From CAWAVN01 sp963825075 (GTDB taxonomy: Bacteria; Planctomycetota; Planctomycetia; Planctomycetales; Planctomycetaceae), in contig CAWGRX010000025.1 in NCBI GenBank assembly GCA_963825075.1, positions 124,001-188,000 on the forward strand: DNA of 64,000 nt, written 5' to 3'. Of this stretch, positions 36,289 to 48,076 are shown in pieces. Numbering within the stretch: position 1 is the first letter of the stretch; every line of letters starts with the position of its first letter. A model generated the notes under the pieces. It made no database searches. It worked only from the letters and a program-made list of their open reading frames with translations, and was not told where the DNA came from. Both the position numbers and the translations under genes were made by a program.

Positions 36289-37218
36289 ATGCGATTTCCA
36301 ATTTATAGCAAGCTAGATTTGAATTGCGTATCTGATATTGCAGCGTTAGCCGATAATCAGTTCGTTGCCGCATCTCAGGATTCGATACTCCATTATCAAG
36401 TGTGCGGCTCTTCCGTGCTCCTAAAAAAGACAAGTCGATGTCCGGGTGAAATAGTGAATATCAAATCGTTTCACGATAACCGACGTGTTGTAGTTCATTC
36501 GACGGACGGAAAAGGTAAGTATTTCACCTCGTTCTTTGACGGTAATGAATTGGAATCAATGGGTGTTTCATTACTTTTCCTCACTCATGTCTCTGCCGCA
36601 CTCGATGACACATTTGTTTTTCTTTCGGGTGTAGTTGCTCCACCCGGATTTCCAGGGTGGAGGACTACCTTCTTAATAAATATGAAAACGAAATCTATTT
36701 CGCGATTTCCATTTGAAATAGCATGTACTCAAGGTGGCAGACTTTTTTTTGTCGCAAATGACCAGATCTGCTTGGCTGATATAACATCAAGTCTTCATGA
36801 ATTGACACCCGGGCTTGCAACTCGTGATGCACGTGTGTTGGCTTCCTATAGAAGCCGAGATATTACAAATCTATTGCCTTACAAGGACCTTGTGCTTTTC
36901 TGCACAAGGCAGGAAGTCAACGCGGTCACTACTTCTGGTGTAGTCGAGGCTATCCATAAATGGGATCCATTCGTGACTTCGCCGATTGTTGAGTGTGAAA
37001 ACAAGCTATGTGCTATTGTGGATTTGAGTTCTGGTGACGAGCCGGACCTTAAGATTTCCGTGTATGACATAGAGTCTGGCGTTGAATACGAACCGATATT
37101 GCCATCAAGACAGTCGTCGCTTCGAGGCATTGATTGTTTTCAATTTGGCGACCCCGCTCAAACTGGCCTTTTAATAGCTGGGGAGAATGGCATTCAACTT
37201 TTGTCGCTGCTAGCGTAG
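36289..37218 (+). CDS. Orphan protein, possible beta-propeller
   Basis: A 309-aa AT-rich gene of unknown function. Short strand-like repeats with aromatic and Gly residues recur: DIAALADNQFVAASQDSILH, IVNIKSFHDNRRVVVHSTDG, ALDDTFVFLSGVVAPPG, GGRLFFVANDQICLADITS, LPYKDLVLFCTRQEVNAVT, CENKLCAIVDLSSGDEPDLK and LLIAGENGIQLLSL. The spacing suggests a WD40-like or Kelch-like propeller. No signal peptide is seen. It lies between two copies of repeat C and appears intact. Transfer from a lower-GC source is likely. Confidence 0.72.
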   Translation: MRFPIYSKLDLNCVSDIAALADNQFVAASQDSILHYQVCGSSVLLKKTSRCPGEIVNIKSFHDNRRVVVHSTDGKGKYFTSFFDGNELESMGVSLLFLTHVSAALDDTFVFLSGVVAPPGFPGWRTTFLINMKTKSISRFPFEIACTQGGRLFFVANDQICLADITSSLHELTPGLATRDARVLASYRSRDITNLLPYKDLVLFCTRQEVNAVTTSGVVEAIHKWDPFVTSPIVECENKLCAIVDLSSGDEPDLKISVYDIESGVEYEPILPSRQSSLRGIDCFQFGDPAQTGLLIAGENGIQLLSLLA

Positions 37219-37283
37219 AGTATTGGTTGTTACTCCTCTCAAGTTGCTATTTCTGAGTTAGTCCAGGCAAGTGGGATCCTGCG

Positions 37284-37521
37284 CGGCGGGGTGGCACTGG
37301 CAAAAAGGCGTGAAACGGATGGGCTGTGTGTGCCACTGGCTCTGCCAGTGCGGTTTTGAGACAATCGTTGAGACGAAGCTCGGCTGGGATTGTGTTTTGC
37401 TTCGGAGACAACTTCCCCTGTTGTTGGGAACAAGAAATCACCAAGGCTTAATCGCACGAACATTTCACCGAGGCACTGGCAGAGCCAGTGGCACACAAGA
37501 TCCGCCAGTGCCACCCTGCCG
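37284..37521. repeat. Repeat C, copy 2 (238 bp)
   Basis: Same 238-bp sequence as the copies at 39103 and 39793 over its whole length, between the propeller-like gene and the next SUKH gene. Confidence 0.95.
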
Positions 37522-37608
37522 TTTGAAATAAAAAACGCGGTTGATGCTGAGACACCATCTAAATGTAGTGTCGTCAACTTGCCTTGTAGAAAGTAGGAGA
37601 AAAGAGAG

Positions 37609-38148
37609 ATGTTGGAAAAACTTAAACAACTGTTGAAACCTCCAGAGTCACCTATTGACGTTGATGAATCAGTCCTTCAGGGGAACATAGTTCAGCTCGG
37701 TGTCGAGTTTCCCGAAGACTTTATGGCTTACAGCCGTGTCTATGGCAGCGGGACAATTAGCGTGACAGCCTATTCATGGGAGATTTATAGTTCGTTTTGT
37801 CCAAAATTCCCCAAATTTGTCAATAAGTTCTTTAGGCGAGAGGATTCTTATCGAAAGGCAATGGACACAGACAATCTGGATTTAGGTTTATTTCCTGAGC
37901 CCGGTGGCCTATTGCCTTTCGGCCACAGGGACGACCTTTACTTTACATGGAAAACGGAGGGGAGTCCAGATGATTGGAAAGTCGTTGTCATCTGGTTATA
38001 TGAAGAGAGTGGATATGAAGCATTCAGTGTAGGATTCTTGGATTTTCTTCTGAACATTCTTAACGGCAGTATGAAAATGCCGGGCTTCTCAAGCACTTGG
38101 AACCCAGCTACGGACCTCTCATTCGAGTCAGAAGTTTATGGTATTTAA
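37609..38148 (+). CDS. SUKH (SMI1/KNR4) family protein
   Basis: A 179-aa protein, ATG at 37609 behind AGGAGAAAAGAGAG. SUKH-type landmarks are DESVLQGNIVQLGVEFPEDF then MAYSRVYGSGTIS ('E..lg..fP.df..f....G.G'), LLPFGHRDDLYFTWKTEG ('l.pfg..d.g..f.w.t.g'), and VVVIWLYEESGYEAFSVGFL near the end, followed by a helix (DFLLNILNGSM). These match the structural core of SMI1/KNR4 immunity proteins well. The stop TAA (38146-38148) lies in the end sequence of repeat F, so the last residues may have been altered by that insertion. AT-rich. Confidence 0.85.
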   Translation: MLEKLKQLLKPPESPIDVDESVLQGNIVQLGVEFPEDFMAYSRVYGSGTISVTAYSWEIYSSFCPKFPKFVNKFFRREDSYRKAMDTDNLDLGLFPEPGGLLPFGHRDDLYFTWKTEGSPDDWKVVVIWLYEESGYEAFSVGFLDFLLNILNGSMKMPGFSSTWNPATDLSFESEVYGI

Positions 38149-38253
38149 TACGACAGCGCCAAGTCGTGGTTTGAACGCAACATCTTGTGTCTCTGATCGC
38201 GGCGCAAACACAACATCTGGGCGAGAAAGTGCAAGTTGGCGCTGTCGTATTAA
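38145..38253. repeat. Repeat F, 109-bp terminal-inverted-repeat element
   Basis: TTAATACGACAGCGCCAA at 38145-38162 is exactly inverted at 38236-38253 (TTGGCGCTGTCGTATTAA). The interior has no ORF. Only this copy was found in the window. It supplies the stop codon of the SUKH gene. Confidence 0.85.
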
Positions 38254-38295
38254 GCCAGGGTATTGAATCCTCTTACCTTCCGGGAGCATACGAAA

Positions 38296-39103
38296 ATGTC
38301 TGCTGTTGATATAAACAACGAGATTCCTTCGGATACGCTGTTTCCTGGTGGATCAGCCGCCTTATCAGAAGATTTCTTCGGCGAATCGGCGTGGCGCATC
38401 GTCGAAAACTCATTGGTCAAAGCCGAACAACTAGGCCATGCGCAAATTGGGCTATGTGCGTTGCTATTGTCAATGATCGAGCAGCCAAACGAGGCAGAGG
38501 TTGGATCGGTTCAGAATTCACGGGGAAGCTGAGGGAGTTCTTTGGAACCGAGGAAACGTCACAGATACGGTTAGAACTCTCACGCGACTTCCTGACCGAG
38601 GATGTGCAGCGCGTTTTGCAATCTGCCTACGAATTCGCGGAGAAAGATCAATCGCAGATCGAACCGCAGCACCTTTGGGCGGCGGTCTTGGCGGAGGCAC
38701 CGCATTTCTTGAAGCAGGTGTTTGAGAAACTGTCATTTCCCGTTGAGTTTGAGCAGGTGGAAGACGAAGCCGCAAGTGAGGCAGAGGAACATTCCTTGGC
38801 GGACGATTTGACGGAGCGGCTTTCGCCCATTATGCGGCAGGCATTGGGAGCGCAGGATTTGACGTTTTTGGCTTTGTCGGGTGGGTCGCCTTTGGCGATG
38901 GAGCGGAGTTTTTTAGAGGGGGATGTGTACGAGAAAATCGCCCGGTCGCTGTTTCGCTCGGAAGCGAAGCATGTGGTGTTGACCGGGGATAAGGGGGTGG
39001 GCAAGACGGTGGTGCTGCGGGAACTTGCGCGGCGGGCGGCGGAGGGGCGGTATCCGTTTCTGGCCGACAAGCGGTTTTTGCGGTTGGATTGTTCGAGTGT
39101 GCC
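38296..39103 (+). pseudogene. ClpA/ClpB-like ATPase fragment, cut by repeat C
   Basis: ATG at 38296 (MSAVDINNEIPSDTLFPGG). Next is AWRIVENSLVKAEQLGHAQI then GLCALLLSMIE, a Clp N-domain-like helix pair. At least one frameshift lies between 38500 and 38535. The other frame continues TEDVQRVLQSAYEFAEKDQS, IEPQHLWAAVLAEAP (second Clp N motif), and then the AAA+ start VVLTGDKGVGKTVVLRELAR (Walker A) and PFLADKRFLRLDCSSVP. At this point, 39103, repeat C copy 3 interrupts the gene and the remaining ATPase core is absent. A Clp-type ATPase among SUKH genes might have served an effector-delivery or proteolysis role, but this copy cannot function as an unfoldase. Confidence 0.8.
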
Positions 39104-39340
39104 GGCGGGGTGGCACTGGCAAAAAGGCGTGAAACGGATGGGCTGTGTGTGCCACTGGCTCTGCCAGTGCGGTTTTGAGACAATCGTTGAGACGAAGCTC
39201 GGCTGGGATTGTGTTTTGCTTCGGAGACAACTTCCCCTGTTGTTGGGAACAAGAAATCACCAAGGCTTAATCGCACGAACATTTCACCGAGGCACTGGCA
39301 GAGCCAGTGGCACACAAGATCCGCCAGTGCCACCCTGCCG
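39103..39340. repeat. Repeat C, copy 3 (238 bp)
   Basis: Sits inside the ClpA/B-like reading frame directly after DCSSVP. It is the same 238-bp sequence as copies 2 and 4. Confidence 0.95.
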
Positions 39341-39446
39341 AGGCCAGAAATTGAATCACTTTGAGATCGTGCCCAGACAGGCGATGTCACCTGAACGATT
39401 TCAAGAATTGGTGAATCAAATCAAACTCGTTCCAGCTGGTGGATAG
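39341..39446 (+). pseudogene. Short 3' gene remnant after repeat C
   Basis: The frame open across the repeat ends LNHFEIVPRQAMSPERFQEL then VNQIKLVPAGG before TAG. It does not resemble the missing part of the Clp ATPase, so a different gene has probably lost its 5' part here. The next gene begins 3 bases after the stop, which suggests the two were an operon. Confidence 0.45.
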
Positions 39447-39449
39447 ACT

Positions 39450-39758
39450 ATGAACAAAGAGACACTGCCAAAGCTTGTATTTACGCATCCGTTTGGCGAG
39501 CGAGAAGCCTACGAGGCCGAGGCGCGGGGATACCTTGGGTACGCCGCCGTGGAGCTAAACGGTTGCCGGATACCAGTCGTTTTCTACGATCCCGTTCGAC
39601 TTCAACAAGACTTGGAGGAAGAGGCCGTGAGCGGGAACGCATTTATTGCGGAACCGGGCATGATTGTCGTGACGGCCGTCACAAAAGAGAACATGGAGAG
39701 TGCGGTCACCAAGCTATTCAAGGAAGGATACTTCAACAGCTTTCGTAGCAGTGACTGA
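39450..39758 (+). CDS. Small orphan protein of the island
   Basis: A 102-aa protein, intact: MNKETLPKLVFTHPFGEREA, then GYLGYAAVELNGCRIPVVFY, then RLQQDLEEEAVSGNAFIAEP, GMIVVTAVTKENMESAV. Mixed alpha/beta composition, no signal peptide. It resembles small immunity-type or accessory proteins only in size and place. The ATG follows the stop of the preceding remnant by three bases. No family recognised. Confidence 0.6.
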   Translation: MNKETLPKLVFTHPFGEREAYEAEARGYLGYAAVELNGCRIPVVFYDPVRLQQDLEEEAVSGNAFIAEPGMIVVTAVTKENMESAVTKLFKEGYFNSFRSSD

Positions 39759-39792
39759 AAGGGAACGCGCCCACTACCTCCGCCTTTTTTGA

Positions 39793-40030
39793 CGGCGGGG
39801 TGGCACTGGCAAAAAGGCGTGAAACGGATGGGCTGTGTGTGCCACTGGCTCTGCCAGTGCGGTTTTGAGACAATCGTTGAGACGAAGCTCGGCTGGGATT
39901 GTGTTTTGCTTCGGAGACAACTTCCCCTGTTGTTGGGAACAAGAAATCACCAAGGCTTAATCGCACGAACATTTCACCGAGGCACTGGCAGAGCCAGTGG
40001 CACACAAGATCCGCCAGTGCCACCCTGCCG
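39793..40030. repeat. Repeat C, copy 4 (238 bp)
   Basis: Identical in length and ends to the other copies. Its right end CCCTGCCG joins GACCCGACGTT, the middle of repeat B, so it appears to have inserted into or beside a repeat B copy. Confidence 0.95.
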
Positions 40031-40075
40031 GACCCGACGTTAATCGACAACGCGTCGGTTCGGAACGCCGTGGAG
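40031..40075. repeat. Repeat B, copy 4 (right part)
   Basis: GACCCGACGTTAATCGACAA through CCGTGGA, with one change (CGTCGGTTCGG). It precedes the intact SUKH gene just as copy 1 precedes the truncated one. Confidence 0.85.
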
Positions 40076-40085
40076 GGTTTCACAC

Positions 40086-40523
40086 ATGGACGAATTCTGG
40101 GGCACCGCCTGGCCGTTCGGCCCGCAGTTGCCGGCCGCCACCGACGCCGAGATTGAGGCGTGGCAGAAGCGATTTGGTGTGCGGCTCCCGCCGACTTTGG
40201 CGGTGGCGCTCCAGGTTCAGAATGGCGGCAGCATACGGGGAACCGACCTTCTCATCTATCCGCTATCCCAAATCACTCCGCTCACCGGCATTCGCTGGGC
40301 GCAGTTGATGGTTGACGAGACCAATCGGGCGTTCGGAGACGCCGGCCGGCTCGTCCTCTTCGGGATGTACGAGGAGTTTCCCGCCAGCCTCATCCTCAAC
40401 TACAATGCCGACCCGATTCCCCGTGTCATCGTCCTTTGGCACGATTTGGCGGACGAGCTGCGTGACGAGGACGATGGCTCGTTCGATGATTTGATTCGCC
40501 GATCACGGGAGAGGAAGTGGTAG
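40086..40523 (+). CDS. SUKH (SMI1/KNR4) family protein, intact copy
   Basis: A 145-aa protein: MDEFWGTAWPFGPQLPAATD, AEIEAWQKRFGVRLPPTLAV and ALQVQNGGSIRGTDLLIYPL are the SUKH N-terminal core ('I...E...g..LP..l...l...NGG'). TGIRWAQLMVDETNRAFGDA, LVLFGMYEEFPASLILNYN and IPRVIVLWHDLADEL follow. The NGG motif and the late 'v..W.d' strand support the family. It is GC-rich, unlike the other SUKH gene at 37609, so the island is a mixture of sources. Its first 45 codons and upstream repeat are duplicated at 30890-31069. Likely role: immunity protein; the cognate toxin is not in this window. Confidence 0.85.
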   Translation: MDEFWGTAWPFGPQLPAATDAEIEAWQKRFGVRLPPTLAVALQVQNGGSIRGTDLLIYPLSQITPLTGIRWAQLMVDETNRAFGDAGRLVLFGMYEEFPASLILNYNADPIPRVIVLWHDLADELRDEDDGSFDDLIRRSRERKW

Positions 40524-40727
40524 GCCGAGCCACCCGGCCCCTGGGGTTAAATCCGATTTTGAGGAACCGCGATGCGGGCCGCTTGTAAATCTCGGCGGGG
40601 TTGCTAACTTTGTAGAAATTTGCCGCGCCGCCGCGGGTTCCGACTGTGCATTTGTTGCGATCACGGTCCATCTCCACTCGGCGGCGGTTCCTGCCCTGGT
40701 TTTGAACTGAACGTAAAGCATCCCGCC

Positions 40728-44088
<3,361 letters not shown>

Positions 44089-44223
44089 CCCAACGGCGTT
44101 GGGTCAATGGGGCGGGAAAATTAGTCGAGGTTCTGTGGGAAATGGTCTCGATCCATTTTCCAAAATCCACTAACCTCCCGCCCGAATTCCCCAAAACAAC
44201 CATTTGACGGAATCGGGCAGCGG

Positions 44224-45062
44224 ATGCTCAGCGGACTGCTTACGCCCTCAAAAGAGGGGATAATTCATGCGATCGGACGGATCGCCATTGCCGGGGTGAC
44301 GGCGGTGGGGGACTTGTCGCTGTTTTCGCTCCGCATGGTGCGTTGGATCTTTCGCGCCGGCAACGGACGTCGGTGCTTGTGGCCAACATGCACGAGATCG
44401 GCGTGAAGAGCCTGCCCGTGGTGCTGATTACCGGGCTGTTCATCGGGATGGTGTTGGCGGTGCAGACTTACGATCAGTTCAAGGCCCTCCGGATGGAAAG
44501 CCGGCTGGGGGCGGTGATCAACATTTCCCTCGTGCGGGAATTGGGGCCGGTGCTCGCGGCGACGATGCTGGCTGGCCGCGTCGGGAGTGCCATGGCCGCC
44601 GAGTTGGGCACGATGCGGGTCACCGAGCAAATCGACGCCCTCCGCGCCTTGGGAGCCAATCCGATTCATTATCTCGTGGTGCCCCGGTTTCTGGCGTGTT
44701 TTTTGTTGATCCCCATGCTGACTGCTCTCGCGGATGCAATCGGGATTTTCGGGGGCTGGTTTTTGAGCGTGGACGTGTTGGGCATCAACAACTTTCATTA
44801 TTGGCATCATGCGACGAGTTACGTCGCCGCTTATGACGTGCTCTGCGGCTTAGTGAAAAGTGTATTCTTCGGAGCGGCGATTGCCTTGATCGGCTGTCAT
44901 CGGGGCTTCAACTGCGGAGCGGGGGCCGAAGGCGTCGGCCGAGCCGCGACCGAAGCGTTTGTGTTGTCGTTTGTGATCATCCTGGCCCTCGATTTCTTCA
45001 CCAACGTGTTTTTTAACACCTTGTATTACCTCATCTGGCCGGGAACGGTCACGCTGACCTGA
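44224..45062 (+). CDS. mlaE: MlaE-type ABC transporter permease (frameshifted)
   Basis: Inner-membrane permease of the Mla/Ttg2 phospholipid-transport system. N-terminal frame: TPSKEGIIHAIGRIAIAGVT then VGDLSLFSLRMVRWIF. The second frame is the MlaE core: VANMHEIGVKSLPVVLITGL, FIGMVLAVQTYDQF, LVRELGPVLAATMLAGRVGS, AMAAELGTMRVTEQIDALRA, LGANPIHYLVVPRFLA and the C-terminal helices ending TLYYLIWPG. RELGPV and the EQIDAL cytoplasmic helix are diagnostic. Restoring one C at 44357-44358 joins the halves into about 280 aa. The ABC ATPase and MCE genes follow at once, forming mlaEFD. Confidence 0.92.
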
Positions 45063-45077
45063 ATTTCTTCATGGAGG

Positions 45078-45906
45078 ATGCACCGCCTGCCGATGCCCAG
45101 CGAAGTGACTTCCCCGGAACCGCCGACGATCGAACTTCGGCACGTTTCGCGCGATTTCGGCGCAGAAGGTGCTGCGCGACGTGTCGCTGACGGTGTATCG
45201 AGGCGAAACGCTGGTACTCATCGGGGAAAGCGGTTGCGGCAAAAGCGTGACCATGAAACTCATGATGGCCCTCCTCGAACCCTCCCGCGGCGAAGTCTTT
45301 TGGAACGGCCGGCCGGTGAAAGACCGCCGGGAACACGAACTCACCCACGATCGGCTCAAGTTCGGTTACCTGTTTCAAGGAGCGGCCCTGTTCGACAGCC
45401 TGAGCATCTACGAGAACGTCGCTTTCGGTCTCCGGCAGAACACCAGCCTGGGCGAACAAAAAGTTCGCGACATCGTTTGCGAACGGCTTCGCGAGGTCGG
45501 ACTCCCCGAAAGCGTGGCCCGCAAGAAGCCGGCGGAACTGTCCGGCGGGATGAAAAAACGCGTCGGTCTCGCGCGGGCGCTGGCCATGTCGCCGGATGTG
45601 ATGCTCTATGATGAGCCGACGACGGGCCTCGATCCCATTATGAGCGATGTGATTAACGAGTTGATTTTAAGGGTCCGTGCCCAGCGGCCGGTGACGAGCA
45701 TCGTCGTCACGCACGACATGCGGACCGTCCAAAAAGTGGCCGACCGGATCGTGATGCTCTATCCCCTCTCCCGGCTGCCCTTGGACGCTCCGCAAATCGT
45801 CTTTCAAGGCACGGCCGAGGAAGCGTTTTCGAACGCCGATCCCAAAGTTGCCCAATTCGTCCGCGGCGAAGCCGGCGAACGCTTGGAAGAACTCGCGATC
45901 GGCTGA
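45078..45906 (+). CDS. mlaF: MlaF-type ABC transporter ATPase (frameshifted near N-terminus)
   Basis: Cytoplasmic ATPase partner of MlaE. The N-terminal strand PPTIELRHVSRDFG is in a different frame from KVLRDVSLTVYRGETLVLIG, so one base is off at about 45158-45163. Then come Walker A (GESGCGKSVTMKL), Q-loop (FGYLFQGAALFDSLSI), signature (ELSGGMKKRVGLARALAM), Walker B (VMLYDEPTTGLDP) and H-loop (IVVTHDM). A GTG at 45169 could start a shortened protein, but it would miss the first core strand. Start codon choice (45078 or 45093) is open. About 15 bases separate it from mlaE and 24 from mlaD. Confidence 0.92.
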
Positions 45907-45930
45907 AATTCTTTATCGAGGACAAAAATC

Positions 45931-47070
45931 ATGACGGAACGACAGATGCAGTTTCGCGTGGGGTTGTTCGTCATCGTGGCGGTGATTGCCGCCGGTGTGA
46001 TGGTGTTTCACTTCGGGCAGTTCCGATCGCTTTGGCAGCCGCAGTATCCGCTGCTCTTGCATTTCGATTCCGCCCCCGGCGTTTATCCCGGCACGCCCGT
46101 CCGCCGGAACGGAGTCGCCATCGGCAAGGTGGAGGACATCGTGTTCGACAAGTACGAAGGCGGCGTGATCGTGATGGCCCGCATCAACAACGATGTCAAA
46201 CTCCGCCAGGATGCCGAGCCGGGCCTGGTGCAATCGTTGCTCGGTGATGCGACCATCGAATTCACCCCGGGGAAAAACCCCCGCTTTCTGGAGTCGGGAG
46301 CGAAGGTCGAAGGGAAAACGCCCAAGGATCCCCTGCAGATCGTCGAGGACTTGGAGAAAAATGTCAGCATCACCCTAGCCACGTTCAACAGCACCGGGGA
46401 GGAATGGAACAAGGTCGCCCGGAACCTCAACAGCCTGATGGAAACCAACCGCGGCAGCCTGGACAAGGTCATTGAGCAAACGGTGGTGTCGTTGGATGAA
46501 TTCACCAAAACCATGACCGCGGCCCAAAAAACTTTGAACTTTGCCGATACGGTCCTCGGCGATCCGCAGGCTCAGGAGAACCTCAAACAATCCCTGGCAT
46601 CGCTGCCGGGAATGATCGACGATACCCGGCAGGTGATTCAAACGGTGCGGTTGGCGGTGGTCAAGGCGGACCAGAATCTCGCCAACCTCAACGGCGTGAC
46701 CGAACCCTTGGCCCAACGCAGCACATCCATTGTCACCCGGCTGGACAGCACCGTGGCCAATTTGGATGCCGTGTCCACCCAGCTTCGGGATTTTATGGAA
46801 CTCGCGGTGAAGAAGGACGGCTCCATCCAGCAATTTGCCGCAAACCCTGATCTGTACAACAACTTAAACAACTCGGCCGCTTCGCTGGCGGTGTTGCTCA
46901 AAAATCTGGATCCCGTTCTGCGGGATGTCAGAATTTTCAGTGACAAGATCGCCCGGCATCCGGAGGTCATCGGGGTCAGCGGGGCATTGTCGCCCAGCAG
47001 CGGCGTCAAGGAGCCGCCCGTACAATATCCACAAACCGCCCGCCCCAACCCAAGATTTTCGAGAAACTGA
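45931..47070 (+). CDS. mlaD: MCE/MlaD family lipid-transport protein
   Basis: A 379-aa membrane-anchored periplasmic protein. N-terminal helix (VGLFVIVAVIAAGVMVFHFG), then an MCE domain at about residues 38-120: LLLHFDSAPGVYPGTPVRRN then GVAIGKVEDIVF, the family's 'F....GL..GapVr..Gv.vG.V'. A long helical region with repeated T/L/N heptads follows (VARNLNSLMETNRGSLDKVI, TQLRDFMELAVKKD), as in long PqiB- or Mce-type members. The C-terminus is Pro-rich. With MlaE and MlaF it should form a lipid shuttle between inner and outer membrane, fitting the diderm envelope of planctomycetes. No mlaB or mlaC is adjacent. Confidence 0.92.
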   Translation: MTERQMQFRVGLFVIVAVIAAGVMVFHFGQFRSLWQPQYPLLLHFDSAPGVYPGTPVRRNGVAIGKVEDIVFDKYEGGVIVMARINNDVKLRQDAEPGLVQSLLGDATIEFTPGKNPRFLESGAKVEGKTPKDPLQIVEDLEKNVSITLATFNSTGEEWNKVARNLNSLMETNRGSLDKVIEQTVVSLDEFTKTMTAAQKTLNFADTVLGDPQAQENLKQSLASLPGMIDDTRQVIQTVRLAVVKADQNLANLNGVTEPLAQRSTSIVTRLDSTVANLDAVSTQLRDFMELAVKKDGSIQQFAANPDLYNNLNNSAASLAVLLKNLDPVLRDVRIFSDKIARHPEVIGVSGALSPSSGVKEPPVQYPQTARPNPRFSRN

Positions 47071-47450
47071 AACGATTTTTGCTAAAATACCTCGTGGGTG
47101 AAGATGGGCCTCGCTATCTTTCCCAACTTGCGCCAGGGATCCAACGTGAGCCGCCGAGGGGCACCGCCCGCAGGGTGGTCCGCTCCGGTTCACGGGAACA
47201 ACCGGACGCTTAGCGCGTTGTCTATTACCCACAAGTCATAAGCCATTTGTTGACAATGACTTACAGAGATTTATACACACGAACACTAAATGATGCAACC
47301 CTGTGTGATTCATAGAGTTGCAACATCAGTGATTGTTGATATATCCCCTTTTTCGGACTTGTGGGTAATAGACAGGCTTACGCGTTCCGGCTAATGATGT
47401 GAAAAATCCCACGCGTCAAACACAGGAATCCATTATCCAGGTGCGATCCG
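47071..47450. other. Intergenic region filled by nested repeats
   Basis: 380 bp between mlaD and lspA. It contains the outer repeat (GCCGAGGGGCACCGCCCGCA ... CGCTTAGCGCGT, about 47146-47218, resuming at 47375 with GGCTTACGCGTTCCGGCTAA) split by the family H element. The promoter of lspA, if separate, must lie within or after it. Confidence 0.7.
47219..47374. repeat. Terminal-inverted-repeat element (family H), copy 2
   Basis: Same 19-base ends as copy 1 (TGTCTATTACCCACAAGTC and complement), 156 bp against 158 bp. It is flanked by similar sequence on both sides (GCTTAGCGCGT left, GCTTACGCGTT right). Confidence 0.85.
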
Positions 47451-48005
47451 ATGACGGAAGCGACTCTTTCCATGACGGCTCCGGCCCTTGCCGCTCCGGT
47501 TCCCACGCGGAGTTCGCGGGCCTTATTGTTGGCGATGATTTTGGTGTTGGGCGTGGGTCTCGACCAGGCCAGCAAATGGTGGGCGGAATCCGCGCTCGAC
47601 CGCACCCGCACGATTTCGCTGGCAGGCGATACGTTTCGCATCCAATACGCCGAGAACCCCGGTGCGTTTTTGGGCTTGGGGGGCAATTTATCTCCCGAAG
47701 CCCGCTTCTGGCTGCTGACCGCCGTGAATGCGATGTTTCTCGTGGTGATTTGCGGGATCCTCCTGGCCCGCTGGCACATGCATTCCCCCCAGTTCGTGGC
47801 GTTGGGGTTGCTGCTCACCGGCGGCGTGGGCAATCTGATCGACCGCATCACCCAAAACGGCCTAGTCACCGATTTTTTGAATGTCGGCTTCGGCCCGGTG
47901 CGCACGGGGATTTTTAACGTCGCCGACATGGCGATCATGGCCGGCGCGGGCCTGTTGTTCTGGCTGTCCTTCTGGCACGAATTCCATCCGGAACATGCCG
48001 AGTAG
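47451..48005 (+). CDS. lspA: Lipoprotein signal peptidase (signal peptidase II)
   Basis: A 184-aa inner-membrane aspartyl protease that removes lipoprotein signal peptides, family A8. It has four helices: RALLLAMILVLGVGLDQASK, FWLLTAVNAMFLVVICGILL, QFVALGLLLTGGVGNLIDRI and ADMAIMAGAGLLFWLSFW. Signature motifs are IQYAENPGAFLGLG, GGVGNLIDRI (catalytic Asp) and GIFNVADMAI (second catalytic Asp). Length is normal with a slightly long N-terminus. It should process the LRR lipoprotein of this window among others. It lies convergent to the oxidoreductase gene. Confidence 0.96.
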   Translation: MTEATLSMTAPALAAPVPTRSSRALLLAMILVLGVGLDQASKWWAESALDRTRTISLAGDTFRIQYAENPGAFLGLGGNLSPEARFWLLTAVNAMFLVVICGILLARWHMHSPQFVALGLLLTGGVGNLIDRITQNGLVTDFLNVGFGPVRTGIFNVADMAIMAGAGLLFWLSFWHEFHPEHAE

Positions 48006-48076
48006 GATCGAAAGTCGCCGGTCGTTCCGAGATCGTTGCGTGATTGCGAGACGACTTTCAGTATCCACGGCGACTT

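Noticed and set aside
35940..40050. ORFs of about 85-190 aa containing GWHWQKGVKRMGCVCHWLC on the plus strand or VALADLVCHWLCQCLGEMF on the minus strand
   Set aside because: They are frames of the 238-bp repeat C and its flanks, identical at all four sites, and better explained as noncoding repeat.
30766..40075. Possible CRISPR array because of many repeated palindromes
   Set aside because: Repeats are of several families, irregularly spaced, and separated by genes; there are no uniform spacers or cas genes.
45169..45906. mlaF starting at the GTG at 45169 as an intact gene
   Set aside because: It would lack the first beta-strand of the ABC fold, which is present in the adjacent frame (IELRHVSRDFG), so a frameshift is more likely.
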